DNA of 64,000 nucleotides from Planctomycetota bacterium (GTDB taxonomy: Bacteria; Planctomycetota; GCA-002687715; DRQF01). Every line of letters begins with the position of its first letter. The first letter of the stretch is position 1. The stretch lies in assembly GCA_020639295.1 (NCBI GenBank), contig JACKGY010000011.1, positions 1 to 64,000 of the forward strand. The letters run 5' to 3'. The translations under genes and the position numbers were made by a program. The notes beneath the pieces are model-generated. The model made no database searches. It worked only from the letters and a program-made list of their open reading frames with translations, and had not been told where the DNA came from. Positions 24,312 to 35,179 of the stretch are shown one piece after another.

Positions 24312-25265
24312 ATGGAAAGAGTCTTGATCACGGGCGGCGCCGGCTTCCTCGGCTCCCACCTGTGTGACCTCTTCATCGGACGTGGTTTCCAGGTCGTCTG
24401 CATGGACAACCTGATCACCGGGAACATGGACAACGTGGCCCACCTGATGGGCCACCCGCAGTTCCGCTTCATCCACCACGACGTGACCAACTTCGTCTAC
24501 GTCGAGGGGCCGGTGGACTACGTCCTGCATTTCGCGTCTCCGGCCAGCCCGATCGACTACCTGGAGCTGCCGATCCAGACCCTCAAGGTGGGCAGCCTCG
24601 GCACCCACAAGGTGCTGGGCCTGGCCAAGGCCAAGAACGCGCGCCTGCTTCTGGCCTCGACCTCCGAGGTCTACGGCGACCCGCTCGAACACCCGCAGAG
24701 GGAGAGCTACTGGGGCAACGTCAACCCGGTCGGCCCGCGCGGCGTCTATGACGAGGCCAAGCGTTTCGCCGAGGCCATGACCATGGCCTACCACCGCTAT
24801 CACGGGGTCGAGACGCGGATCGTCCGCATCTTCAACACCTATGGTCCGCGCATGCGGCTCAACGATGGTCGGGCCCTGCCGGCCTTCGCCTCGCAGGCCC
24901 TGCGCGGCGAGGACATCACCGTCTTCGGCGACGGTAGCCAGACCCGCAGCTTCTGCTACGTCTCGGACCTGATCGAGGGCATCTTCCGCCTCCTGATGAG
25001 CGAGGAGGTCGAGCCGACCAACATCGGCAACCCGAGCGAGATCTCGATCCTCGACTTCGCCCGCAAGGTGGTGGAATTCACCGGCTCGACCAGCCGGATC
25101 GTCAACCGCGACCTGCCGGTCGACGACCCGAAGATCCGTCAGCCGGACATCGCCAAGGCCCGTCGCGTCCTGGGCTGGGAGCCGGTGGTGCCGCTCGAGG
25201 ACGGCCTGCGTCGGACCCTGGACTACTTCCGCGAGCACATCGGCCGCCAGCAGGGCGGCAACTAG
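24312..25265 (+). CDS. UDP-glucuronate decarboxylase (UDP-xylose synthase)
   Basis: The product is a 317-residue extended SDR. The NAD-binding motif is GGAGFLGSHLCD, the catalytic Ser/Thr region is STSEVYGDP, and the YxxxK pair is in YDEAK. The phrases HHDVTNF and FNTYGPRMRLNDGR are typical of UXS. It converts UDP-glucuronate to UDP-xylose. It heads the nucleotide-sugar block of the exopolysaccharide locus; the UDP-glucose dehydrogenase that would supply it is not identified here. Confidence 0.88.
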   Translation: MERVLITGGAGFLGSHLCDLFIGRGFQVVCMDNLITGNMDNVAHLMGHPQFRFIHHDVTNFVYVEGPVDYVLHFASPASPIDYLELPIQTLKVGSLGTHKVLGLAKAKNARLLLASTSEVYGDPLEHPQRESYWGNVNPVGPRGVYDEAKRFAEAMTMAYHRYHGVETRIVRIFNTYGPRMRLNDGRALPAFASQALRGEDITVFGDGSQTRSFCYVSDLIEGIFRLLMSEEVEPTNIGNPSEISILDFARKVVEFTGSTSRIVNRDLPVDDPKIRQPDIAKARRVLGWEPVVPLEDGLRRTLDYFREHIGRQQGGN

Positions 25266-25277
25266 GGAGAGCGAACC

Positions 25278-27110
<1,833 letters not shown>

Positions 27111-27126
27111 CCGAGGTCGAGAGAAG

Positions 27127-28440
27127 ATGAACGACACCGCAAAGAAACTGCTGGAACGGATCAAGGCGAAGGAAGCCCGGGTGGCGATCCTGGGCATGGG
27201 ATACGTCGGTCTGCCGCTGGCGGTCGAGTTCGCCAAGGCGGGCATCCGGAGCGTCGGCATCGACGTCTCCGAGGACCGCGTCGCCCGGATCAACCGCGGC
27301 GAGAGCTACATCGGCGACGTCAAGACCGAGGAACTCTCGGCCCTGGTGAAGCAGGGGATGATCGAGGCGGCGCTGCCCGGACCGGTCCTGGGCGAGGTCG
27401 ACGCGATCAGCATCTGCGTGCCGACGCCGCTGCGGAAGTCGAAGGACCCGGACATCTCCTACATCGTCGCCGCGACCGAGAACGTCGCCGCGCATCTGCG
27501 TCCCGGCCAGCTCATCGTGCTCGAGAGCACCACCTATCCGGGCACCACCGACGAGGTCATCCTCACCCGCCTCGAGAGCGAGGGGATGAAGGTGGGCGAG
27601 GACTTCTTCCTCGCCTTCTCGCCGGAGCGCGTCGATCCGGGCAACCCGAAGTTCAACACCCACAACACGCCGAAGGTCGTCGGCGGCGTGACCCCGCTCT
27701 GCGCGCAGATGGCGGAAGCCCTCTACGCGCACGCGGTCGAGACCGTCGTGCGGGTGTCGTCGACCCAGGCGGCCGAGATGGTCAAGCTGCTCGAGAACAC
27801 CTTCCGCAGCGTCAACATCGGTCTGGTGAACGAGCTGGCGATCATCTGCCACAAGCTCGGGGTCAACGTCTGGGAGGTGATCGGCGCCGCCGCCACCAAG
27901 CCCTTCGGCTTCATGCCCTTCTGGCCCGGCCCGGGCCTCGGCGGGCACTGCATCCCGATCGATCCCCACTACCTGAGCTGGAAGCTCAAGACCCTGAACT
28001 ATCACGCCCGCTTCATCGAGCTGGCCGACGAGATCAACAGCTCGATGCCCGAGTACGTGGTCGAGCAGGTGGCCGCGGTCCTCAACGAGGACCGCAAGTC
28101 GGTGAACGGCTCGAAGATCCTGGTGATGGGCCTCGCCTACAAGAAGAACGTCAGCGATTGCCGGGAGTCGCCGGCGATCGACGTGATCGGCGTCCTGCAG
28201 AAGCTCGGCGCCGACGTGGTCTACTGCGATCCCTTCGTCGAGTCGGACGACCCGATCGCCGACCTCGCGCCCCGGGTCGCGGGCAGCCCGGCCGACCTGG
28301 CCGCCGCCGACTGCACGGTCATCGTCACCGACCACCGCAACTTCGATCCGAAGGTCATCGTCGAGCACTCGCGTCGCGTGGTCGATGCCCGTAACCTGAC
28401 CAAGGACATCGACGCGCCCGGAAAGATCAGGAGGCTCTGA
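27127..28440 (+). CDS. UDP-N-acetylhexosamine 6-dehydrogenase (WbpA/WecC type)
   Basis: The product has 437 residues. The NAD-binding motif is ILGMGYVGLPLAVEFAKAG, followed by ESTTYPGTTDE, the central FSPERVDPGN, and the catalytic cysteine region GLGGHCIPIDPHYL. These are features of four-electron UDP-sugar dehydrogenases acting on UDP-GlcNAc or UDP-ManNAc. With the 2-epimerase downstream (29401) a route to UDP-ManNAcA is plausible, although UDP-GlcNAcA remains possible. Confidence 0.88.
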   Translation: MNDTAKKLLERIKAKEARVAILGMGYVGLPLAVEFAKAGIRSVGIDVSEDRVARINRGESYIGDVKTEELSALVKQGMIEAALPGPVLGEVDAISICVPTPLRKSKDPDISYIVAATENVAAHLRPGQLIVLESTTYPGTTDEVILTRLESEGMKVGEDFFLAFSPERVDPGNPKFNTHNTPKVVGGVTPLCAQMAEALYAHAVETVVRVSSTQAAEMVKLLENTFRSVNIGLVNELAIICHKLGVNVWEVIGAAATKPFGFMPFWPGPGLGGHCIPIDPHYLSWKLKTLNYHARFIELADEINSSMPEYVVEQVAAVLNEDRKSVNGSKILVMGLAYKKNVSDCRESPAIDVIGVLQKLGADVVYCDPFVESDDPIADLAPRVAGSPADLAAADCTVIVTDHRNFDPKVIVEHSRRVVDARNLTKDIDAPGKIRRL

Positions 28441-28447
28441 GATCCCC

Positions 28448-29404
28448 ATGCGCATCCTGGTGACGGGCGGCGCGGGCTTCATCGGTTCGCATCTCGCCGA
28501 TCGATTGCTCGAGCGCGGCGATGAGGTCGTCGTCTTCGACAACTTCAACGACTTCTACGACCCGGCGATCAAGCGGGGGAACGTGGCGGCGCGGCTCGAC
28601 GATCCGGCCTACCGGCTGGTCGAGGGCGACCTGCGCCGGCCCGAGGACGTGGTTCGGGCCTTCGAGAGGCCTATCGACCAGGTGGTTCATCTGGCGGCCA
28701 TGGCCGGCGTCCGGCCGTCGCTGCGCGATCCCGGCCTCTACGTCGACGTCAACCTGCGCGGCACGATCAACCTCTACGACGCCGCGCTGGCCGCCGGCAC
28801 CCGGAGCGTGGTCTTCGCCTCGTCGAGCTCGGTCTACGGCGCCAACGAGAAGGTGCCCTTCAGCGAGAACGATCCGGTGGACCATCCGGTCTCGCCCTAC
28901 GCCGCCACCAAGAAGGCGGGCGAACTGCTGTCGCACACCTATCACCACATCCACGGCCTCGACGTCACCTGCCTGCGCTTCTTCACCGTCTACGGGCCGC
29001 GTCAGCGCCCGGAGATGGCGATCCACAAGTTCACGCGCCTCATCGACGAAGGCCAGCCGGTGCCGATGTTCGGCGACGGCGGGACCCGCCGGGACTACAC
29101 CTACGTCGACGACATCATCGACGGCATCTTGCGCAGCATGGAGCGCTGCTCCGGCTATCGCATCTACAACCTGGGCGAGTCCCAGACCGTGGAGCTGTCG
29201 CGGCTGATCGCCGTGATCGGCGCCGCGCTCGGGCGCGAACCGGTGATCGACCGCAAGCCGGAACAACCCGGCGACGTGCCCAAGACCTACGCCGACGTCA
29301 GCCGGGCGCGGGCCGAGCTGGGCTACCGGCCGACGACGGACATCGAGACCGGCGTGGCGCGCTTCGTCGCCTGGTATCGCCAGCGCAAGGAGGGCGGCGC
29401 GTGA
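28448..29404 (+). CDS. SDR nucleotide-sugar epimerase, UDP-glucuronate 4-epimerase-like
   Basis: The product has 318 residues with GGAGFIGSHLAD at the N-terminus, the FNDFYDPAIKRGN segment typical of GAE/CapI proteins, and YAATKKAGE holding the YxxxK pair. FFTVYGPRQRPEMAI is also characteristic of UDP-glucuronate 4-epimerases. Its likely product is UDP-galacturonate or the N-acetyl equivalent. It overlaps wecB by 4 bases. Confidence 0.82.
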   Translation: MRILVTGGAGFIGSHLADRLLERGDEVVVFDNFNDFYDPAIKRGNVAARLDDPAYRLVEGDLRRPEDVVRAFERPIDQVVHLAAMAGVRPSLRDPGLYVDVNLRGTINLYDAALAAGTRSVVFASSSSVYGANEKVPFSENDPVDHPVSPYAATKKAGELLSHTYHHIHGLDVTCLRFFTVYGPRQRPEMAIHKFTRLIDEGQPVPMFGDGGTRRDYTYVDDIIDGILRSMERCSGYRIYNLGESQTVELSRLIAVIGAALGREPVIDRKPEQPGDVPKTYADVSRARAELGYRPTTDIETGVARFVAWYRQRKEGGA

Positions 29405-30501
29405 GCAAGCCGTTGCGCATCTGCGCCATCGTCGGGGCCCGGCCGAACTACATGAAGATCGCGCCCCTGGCCTGGGCCGCGGCCGATCGGGACGACGTCG
29501 ACGTGGTCGTCGTCCACACCGGTCAGCACTACGACCGGAACATGTCGGACCTCTTCTTCGAGGAGCTGCGCATCCCGCAGCCCGACGTCAATCTCGGGGT
29601 CGGCTCGGGCAGCCATGCCCAGCAGACCGCCGAGGTGATGATCCGTTTCGAGAAGTACCTGCTCGAGCACCCGATCGACGTCCTGCTCGTCGTGGGTGAC
29701 GTCAATTCGACCATCGCCTGCGCCCTGGTCGCCAGCAAGCTCCACCTGCCCGTGGTGCACGTCGAGGCCGGCCTCCGGAGCTTCGACCGGCGCATGCCGG
29801 AGGAGATCAACCGGGTTCTCACCGACGCGATCAGCGACCTGCTCTTCGTCACCGAGCGCAGCGGCGAGGACAACCTGCGCGCGGAGGGCGTGCCGGCCGA
29901 ACGGATCCACTTCGTCGGCAACGTGATGATCGACACCCTGCTGCGCAGCCGCGAGCTGGCCGAGAAGTCGGACGTGCTCGAACGCGTCGGCCTGAGCGAG
30001 CGGGGCTACGGCGTGGTGACCCTGCACCGGCCCTCGAACGTCGACGACGAGAGCACCCTGCGTGGCATCTGGGGCGCGCTGGCCACGGTGGCCGCCGAGA
30101 CCGATCTGGTCTTCCCGGTGCACCCGAGGACGCGCGCCCGGCTGGCCGCGCTCGGGCTGGCGCCGCCGCCACGGATGAAGCTGCTCGACCCGGTCGGCTA
30201 CCTGGACTTCCTCAAGCTCCAGGCTCATGCCGGGCTGATTCTCACCGACTCCGGCGGCATCCAGGAGGAGGCCACCATCCTCGGCGTTCCCTGCCTGACC
30301 CTGCGCGAGAACACCGAAAGGCCGGTGACCATCGAGGTCGGTTGCAATACCCTGGTGGGCGTCGATCCGGCGGTGATCGAGGCCAAGGCCCTGGCGATCG
30401 TGCGCGGCGAGACCCGCCGTCCCGAGGTGCCGCGCTACTGGGACGGTCGCGCGGCCGAACGGATCCTCGACGTCATCCGGAACAGCTACGGAAAGGACTG
30501 A
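29401..30501 (+). CDS. wecB: UDP-N-acetylglucosamine 2-epimerase (non-hydrolysing)
   Basis: The product has 366 residues from GTG 29401. It starts with GARPNYMKIAPL, followed by HTGQHYDRNMSDLFF, VEAGLRSFDRRMPEEINR, TLHRPSNVD and LTDSGGIQEEA, all conserved in the WecB/MnaA family. It interconverts UDP-GlcNAc and UDP-ManNAc. Next to the UDP-HexNAc dehydrogenase it points to mannosaminuronic acid in the polymer. Confidence 0.92.
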   Translation: MSKPLRICAIVGARPNYMKIAPLAWAAADRDDVDVVVVHTGQHYDRNMSDLFFEELRIPQPDVNLGVGSGSHAQQTAEVMIRFEKYLLEHPIDVLLVVGDVNSTIACALVASKLHLPVVHVEAGLRSFDRRMPEEINRVLTDAISDLLFVTERSGEDNLRAEGVPAERIHFVGNVMIDTLLRSRELAEKSDVLERVGLSERGYGVVTLHRPSNVDDESTLRGIWGALATVAAETDLVFPVHPRTRARLAALGLAPPPRMKLLDPVGYLDFLKLQAHAGLILTDSGGIQEEATILGVPCLTLRENTERPVTIEVGCNTLVGVDPAVIEAKALAIVRGETRRPEVPRYWDGRAAERILDVIRNSYGKD

Positions 30502-30504
30502 GAC

Positions 30505-31443
30505 GTGGCCCGAATCCTGATCACCGGCGGTGCCGGCTTCATCGGCTCGAATCTCGCCGATGCGCTCCAGGCGCGGGGCGACGAGGTCGTCGTCTACGAC
30601 GACTTCAGCTCCGGCCGCCGTGAGAACCTCGCCCACCTCGAGGGCAAGATCCGGGTCGTCGTCGGCGACGTCAAGGAACTTGACGACCTGCGCGCCGCGA
30701 TCGCCGGCTGCGACTACGTCCTGCATCAGGCCGCGGTCCCGAGCGTGCCGCGGTCGATGGAGGACCCGCTCGGTTCCCACGAGGCCAACAGCCGGGGCAC
30801 CCTGAACGTCCTGCTCGCGGCCCGGGACGCGGGCGTGAAGCGCGTGGTCTTCGCCGCCTCGTCCTCGGCCTACGGCGAGAGCCCGACCCTGCCCAAGATC
30901 GAGACCATGCTGCCGGCCCCGAAGAGCCCCTATGCGGCCGACAAGCTCCATGGCGAACATCTCTGCCAGGTGTTCCACACCGGCTACGGCCTCGAGACGG
31001 TGGCCCTGCGCTACTTCAACGTCTTCGGCCCCCGGCAGAACCCGAACTCGGACTACGCGGCGGCGATCCCGCGTTTCGTCACCCGGATCCTGGACGACCA
31101 GTCGCCGATCGTCTTCGGCGACGGCGAGCAGAGCCGCGATTTCACGCACATCGACAACGTCGTCCAGGCCAACCTGAAGGCTATGGCGGCCCCGGGCGCT
31201 CCCGGGCGCGTGTTCAACGTCGGCATCGGCGCGCGGATCACGGTCAACGAGCTGATCCGGACGATCGGCGAGATCCTCGGCAAGTCGGTCACCATCGACT
31301 ACCAGCCCGCCCGGGTGGGCGACGTGCTGCACAGCCTTGCCTCGATCGACCTGGCGCGCCAGCATCTCGGATACGAGCCCACGGTGGATCTCGCCGAGGG
31401 CCTGCGTCGCACCATCGACTGGTATCGCGCCAGCGAGAACTAG
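30505..31443 (+). CDS. SDR UDP-hexose/HexNAc 4-epimerase (WbpP/GalE-like)
   Basis: The product has 312 residues from GTG 30505. NAD binding is by GGAGFIGSNLADAL, the SSSAYGESPTLPK segment resembles WbpP/Gne, and the catalytic pair is in YAADKLHGEH. YFNVFGPRQNPNSDYAA is typical of UDP-GlcNAc or UDP-Glc C4 epimerases. It would supply UDP-Gal or UDP-GalNAc. Substrate choice between Glc and GlcNAc cannot be fixed from sequence alone. Confidence 0.82.
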   Translation: MARILITGGAGFIGSNLADALQARGDEVVVYDDFSSGRRENLAHLEGKIRVVVGDVKELDDLRAAIAGCDYVLHQAAVPSVPRSMEDPLGSHEANSRGTLNVLLAARDAGVKRVVFAASSSAYGESPTLPKIETMLPAPKSPYAADKLHGEHLCQVFHTGYGLETVALRYFNVFGPRQNPNSDYAAAIPRFVTRILDDQSPIVFGDGEQSRDFTHIDNVVQANLKAMAAPGAPGRVFNVGIGARITVNELIRTIGEILGKSVTIDYQPARVGDVLHSLASIDLARQHLGYEPTVDLAEGLRRTIDWYRASEN

Positions 31444-31453
31444 GAGAGCAGTC

Positions 31454-32188
31454 GTGAAGGGCATCATCCTGGCCGGCGGTCTCGGGTCGCGCCTCTTTCC
31501 GGCGACCAAGGTCACCAACAAGCACCTGCTGCCGGTCTACGACCGGCCGATGATCTACTATCCGATCCAGGCCCTGGTGAACGCCGGCCTGGACGACATC
31601 CTGATCGTCACCGGGGGCAACAGCGCGGGCGACTTCCTCAAGCTGATCGGCAACGGCAAGGAATTCGGCCTCAAGCACGTCAACTACACCTACCAGCAGG
31701 GCGAGGGCGGTATCGCCGAGGCGCTCGGCCTGGCCGAGCACTTCGCCGCCGACGACGACATCTGCGTGATCCTGGGCGACAACATCATCCAGGGCAACCT
31801 GAAGAAGGCCCGCGCGGCCTACGACGCCCAGGGTGGCGGCGCCCGCATCCTGCTCAAGGAGGTCCCGGACCCGCATCGATTCGGTGTCGCCGAGCTCGAG
31901 GGCGATCGCATCCTGCGCATCGTCGAGAAGCCGAAGGAGCCGAAGAGCAACCTGGCGGTGACCGGCATCTACTTCTTCGACCACACGGTCTTCGAGTTCA
32001 TCCGGCGGCTCGAGCCCTCCGCGCGCGGCGAGCTCGAGATCACCGACGTCAACAACTACTACATCGACGACGGGCGCATGTGCTGGTCGGTCCTCGACGG
32101 CTGGTGGACCGATGCCGGGACCTGGGAGTCGCTCCATCGGGCGGCGAACCTGGTCCACGAGGGCGGTGCCAACCGTCTCGACCTGTGA
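31454..32188 (+). CDS. Sugar-1-phosphate nucleotidylyltransferase, RmlA-like
   Basis: The product has 244 residues. GTG 31454 follows TAGGAGAG; an upstream in-frame start overlaps the previous gene and is rejected. The signature GGLGSRLFPATKVTNKHLLP holds the pyrophosphorylase loop and YDRPMIYYPIQAL follows. The metal-binding region is ICVILGDN. It belongs to the short RmlA2/archaeal-like class of about 240 residues and probably makes dTDP-glucose, as rmlD and rmlB follow. Confidence 0.88.
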   Translation: MKGIILAGGLGSRLFPATKVTNKHLLPVYDRPMIYYPIQALVNAGLDDILIVTGGNSAGDFLKLIGNGKEFGLKHVNYTYQQGEGGIAEALGLAEHFAADDDICVILGDNIIQGNLKKARAAYDAQGGGARILLKEVPDPHRFGVAELEGDRILRIVEKPKEPKSNLAVTGIYFFDHTVFEFIRRLEPSARGELEITDVNNYYIDDGRMCWSVLDGWWTDAGTWESLHRAANLVHEGGANRLDL

Positions 32189-33048
32189 AGGTCCTGGTGG
32201 TGGGCGCGGCCGGCATGCTGGGGCGCGCCGTGGTGGCGGAATTCGAGGCCGAGCACGAGGTGATGACGGCCACCCGGAAGGGTGACGAGGTCGCCTACGG
32301 GATCGATCTCACCGACGCGCGCTCGGTCCGCGGCGTGGTGCTGCGGGCGGCGCCCGAGCTGATCGTCAACTGCGCCGCCTACACCGCGGTCGACGCCTGC
32401 GAGACCGATCTGGAGAGCGCCTTCGCGGTCAATGCGATCGGGCCGAAGAACCTCGCCCTGGCCGCGGCGGCGATCGACGCCACGCTCTTCCACGTCAGCA
32501 CCGACTACGTCTTCGACGGCACCAAGGTCGGCGCCTACATCGAGTACGACCGGCCGAATCCGACCTCGATCTACGGCCAGAGCAAGTTCGCCGGCGAGGA
32601 GGAGGTCCGCCGCCACGCCGGGCGCTACTACATCGGCCGGGTGCAGTGGCTCTACGGGCCCGGCGGACGGAACTTCGCCGACACGATCCTCCGGCTGGCC
32701 GACGAGAAGCCCTCGCTGCGGGTGGTGGACGACCAGTTCGGCTGCCCGACCTCGACCCTCGATGCCGCCCGGCAGATCCGGCTCCTGGTGGAGGAGGGCG
32801 ACCCGGGGCTCTACCACATGAGCGCGCGGGGCAGGACCAGCTGGCACGGTTTCGCCCGGGCCCTGCTCGACGCCGCCGGCCGATCCGACTACCGGATCGA
32901 GCCCTGCGCCACGGTCGAGTTCCCCCGGCCCGCGCCCCGGCCGGCCAATTCCGAACTCCGGAACCTCAACCTGGAATTGACCATTGGGGATTCCATGCCG
33001 CCTTGGGAGGATGCGCTGGTGCCGTATCTCGAAAGGCGGAACGCATGA
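32185..33048 (+). CDS. rmlD: dTDP-4-dehydrorhamnose reductase
   Basis: The product has 287 residues; GTG 32185 overlaps the previous stop. It has a short-type Rossmann motif (VVGAAGMLGRAV), NCAAYTAVDACE, STDYVFDG and the catalytic YGQSKFAGE, all standard for RmlD. It performs the last reduction to dTDP-L-rhamnose. The rmlC epimerase that should precede it in the pathway is not found in the window. Confidence 0.92.
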   Translation: MKVLVVGAAGMLGRAVVAEFEAEHEVMTATRKGDEVAYGIDLTDARSVRGVVLRAAPELIVNCAAYTAVDACETDLESAFAVNAIGPKNLALAAAAIDATLFHVSTDYVFDGTKVGAYIEYDRPNPTSIYGQSKFAGEEEVRRHAGRYYIGRVQWLYGPGGRNFADTILRLADEKPSLRVVDDQFGCPTSTLDAARQIRLLVEEGDPGLYHMSARGRTSWHGFARALLDAAGRSDYRIEPCATVEFPRPAPRPANSELRNLNLELTIGDSMPPWEDALVPYLERRNA

Positions 33049-34058
33049 GATTGATGGTGACCGGCGGGGCCGGCTTCATCGGCAGCAACTTCATCCGGCT
33101 GCTCCGTCGGGAGCGTCCGGACTGGCGCATCCTGAACGTCGATGCCCTGACCTATGCCGGCAATCTCGAGAACCTCGCGGGGCTCGAACGCGACCCGAAC
33201 TACGACTTCGTCCGCGCCGACGTCGCCGATCCGGCCGGGCTCAGGGCCGCGCTCGACGACGAGGTCGACGCGATCGTCCATTTCGCCGCCGAGAGCCACG
33301 TCGACCGCTCGATCGAGGACGCCTCGGCCTTCCTCAGGACCAACGTGATCGGCACCCAGGTGCTGCTCGACCTGGCCCGGGAGCGGGGCCTCGGGCGCTT
33401 CGTGCACGTGTCCACCGACGAGGTCTACGGCTCGCTCGGGGCCGAGGGCCTGTTCCGCGAGGACACCCCGCTGGCGCCGAACAGCCCCTATTCGGCGAGC
33501 AAGGCCTCGTCCGATCTCCTGGTCCGGGCCGCGGTGGAGACCCACGGCCTCGACGCCGTGATCACGCGCTGTTCGAACAACTACGGACCCTACCAGTTCC
33601 CGGAGAAGCTGATCCCCCTGATGATCGCCAACGCGCTGGAGGACCGGAAGCTGCCCGTCTACGGCAGCGGCCTCAACGTGCGCGACTGGATCTGGGTGGA
33701 GGATCATTGCCGTGGCGTCCTCCTCGCCCTCGAGAAGGGCAAGAAGGGCGAGGTCTACAACTTCGGCGGCCGCAGCGAGATGACCAACATCGCCGTGGTC
33801 GAGGCCATTCTCGCCCAGCTCGGCAAGCCGAGTTCCTTGATCACCCACGTCGAGGACCGCAAGGGACACGACCTTCGCTACGCCATCGACTGCGGCAAGG
33901 CCGAACGCGAGCTCGGCTTCGGTCGCAGCATCGGCTTCGAGGAGGGGCTCGCCCGGACCATCGCCTGGTATCGCGACCACGAGGACTGGTGGCGGCGGAT
34001 CCGGTCCGGCGCCTACCGGGACTACTACGCGCGCCACTACGGAGAGGATCTGGCCTGA
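33045..34058 (+). CDS. rmlB: dTDP-glucose 4,6-dehydratase
   Basis: The product has 337 residues; ATG 33045 overlaps the rmlD stop. GGAGFIGSNFIRLL, NVDALTYAGNLENLA, FAAESHVDRSIED, STDEVYGSLG and YSASKASSDLLVRA are RmlB hallmarks, including the Asp-Glu pair of the dehydratase site in STDEVYG. It forms dTDP-4-keto-6-deoxyglucose. The gene overlaps the following glycosyltransferase by one base. Confidence 0.95.
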   Translation: MRLMVTGGAGFIGSNFIRLLRRERPDWRILNVDALTYAGNLENLAGLERDPNYDFVRADVADPAGLRAALDDEVDAIVHFAAESHVDRSIEDASAFLRTNVIGTQVLLDLARERGLGRFVHVSTDEVYGSLGAEGLFREDTPLAPNSPYSASKASSDLLVRAAVETHGLDAVITRCSNNYGPYQFPEKLIPLMIANALEDRKLPVYGSGLNVRDWIWVEDHCRGVLLALEKGKKGEVYNFGGRSEMTNIAVVEAILAQLGKPSSLITHVEDRKGHDLRYAIDCGKAERELGFGRSIGFEEGLARTIAWYRDHEDWWRRIRSGAYRDYYARHYGEDLA

Positions 34059-34807
34059 TGACGCAGGATGCAGTCCGACGCCCGCTGCTCAGCGTCGTGA
34101 TCCCGGTCTACAACGAGGAGGCCACCCTCGAGGCCATCCTCGACCGGGTCGCCGCCGTCCCCATCGACATGGAAGTGATCATGGTGGACGACGGGTCGCG
34201 GGACCGTTCGGTCGAGATCGCCCGGTCGCGCGAGAACGAGCGCGTGCGCCTGATCGTCCACGAGAAGAACCTCGGCAAGGCCGGGGCCCTCGCCACCGGT
34301 TTCCGGTCGGCTCGGGGCGAGATCGTGATCGTCCAGGATGCCGACCTCGAGTATGACCCGGCCGAGTTCCCGGCGGTGATCCAGCCGATCCTCGACGGCC
34401 AGGCCGACGTCGTCTTCGGCAGCCGTTTCCAGGGTGGCAACCGCAAGCAGCATCGCTTCTTCCACTACCTGGCCAACCGCATCCTGACCCTCCTCTCGAA
34501 TCTCTGCACCAACCTGAACCTCACCGACATGGAATGCTGCTACAAGGCCTTCCGCCGCGAGGTGATCCAGGCCTTCGAGATCGAATCCAAGCGCTTCGCG
34601 GTCGAACCCGAGCTGACCCAGAAGGTGGCCAAGCTCGGGGTCAAGATCCACGAGGTCCCGGTCTCCTATCACGGTCGAGGCTACAGCGAGGGCAAGAAGA
34701 TCGGCTTCTCCGACGCCATCGAGGCGGTCGGCGCGATCCTCCGCTTCAAGCTCTCCTGGCGCCCGCCGCGGGACTTCCGGCTCGATCCCTTCCCCGCGCG
34801 GCGCTGA
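34058..34807 (+). CDS. Family 2 glycosyltransferase, dolichyl-phosphate-mannose-synthase-like
   Basis: The product is a 249-residue GT-A protein. It has SVVIPVYNEEATL, the nucleotide-binding VDDGSRD, NLGKAGALATGF, and the DxD-like QDADLEYDP. No transmembrane segment is seen. Such enzymes transfer a sugar to polyprenyl phosphate, which could charge the GT39 transferase at 46376. It is the last gene of the nucleotide-sugar block. Confidence 0.85.
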   Translation: MTQDAVRRPLLSVVIPVYNEEATLEAILDRVAAVPIDMEVIMVDDGSRDRSVEIARSRENERVRLIVHEKNLGKAGALATGFRSARGEIVIVQDADLEYDPAEFPAVIQPILDGQADVVFGSRFQGGNRKQHRFFHYLANRILTLLSNLCTNLNLTDMECCYKAFRREVIQAFEIESKRFAVEPELTQKVAKLGVKIHEVPVSYHGRGYSEGKKIGFSDAIEAVGAILRFKLSWRPPRDFRLDPFPARR

Positions 34808-35179
34808 CCCTCCAGCCCCCGGCCCGCGTCGTCGCAGGTCGCCCGCGGGTAAGAACTTCGAGGAAAAAAACTGCTTTGCTTGGTGAAGTGATCCGGGACT
34901 GACAGAATCCCTCGGATCCGCGCCCCTCAGGGCTCGTGGTCCGTGCTGCGGTCGTACTTCGGCGAAACAGCCCATCTCGTCGAGGGACGATGCTGCCGCC
35001 GTGGCTTCCGGTGGGGCCAAAACTTCCGCCGGAGGTGTATTTTCCGCAGACGAAAGTCGATAAAGCCAAAGAGGATACAGAGCCGAAGCAGTTTCCGGCC
35101 GACCTCGGTTTCCGGGGCCTCGGGGCTCGGGCGGCAGTCGGGGAGACGGCAAGGCGGAGTTCGGCTCCGAGGGAAGTCC
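34808..35179 (+). other. Leader region of the export operon, 372 bp without a gene
   Basis: No credible gene is seen. A weak promoter candidate is TTGGTG (34880-34885), 17 bases, CAGAAT (34903-34908). It overlaps an inverted repeat, GATCCGGGA...TCCCTCGGATC (34890-34918), that could be an operator. A run of seven A's lies at 34863-34869. Further down AAAGTCGATAAAGCC (around 35055) resembles a stretch in the leader of the large TPR gene. No -24/-12 promoter with exact spacing was found. Confidence 0.4.

Noticed and set aside
34808..35179. Sigma-54 promoter for the export operon
   Set aside because: No GG-N10-GC pair with the right flanking bases was found; the nearest candidate has a 9-base spacer.
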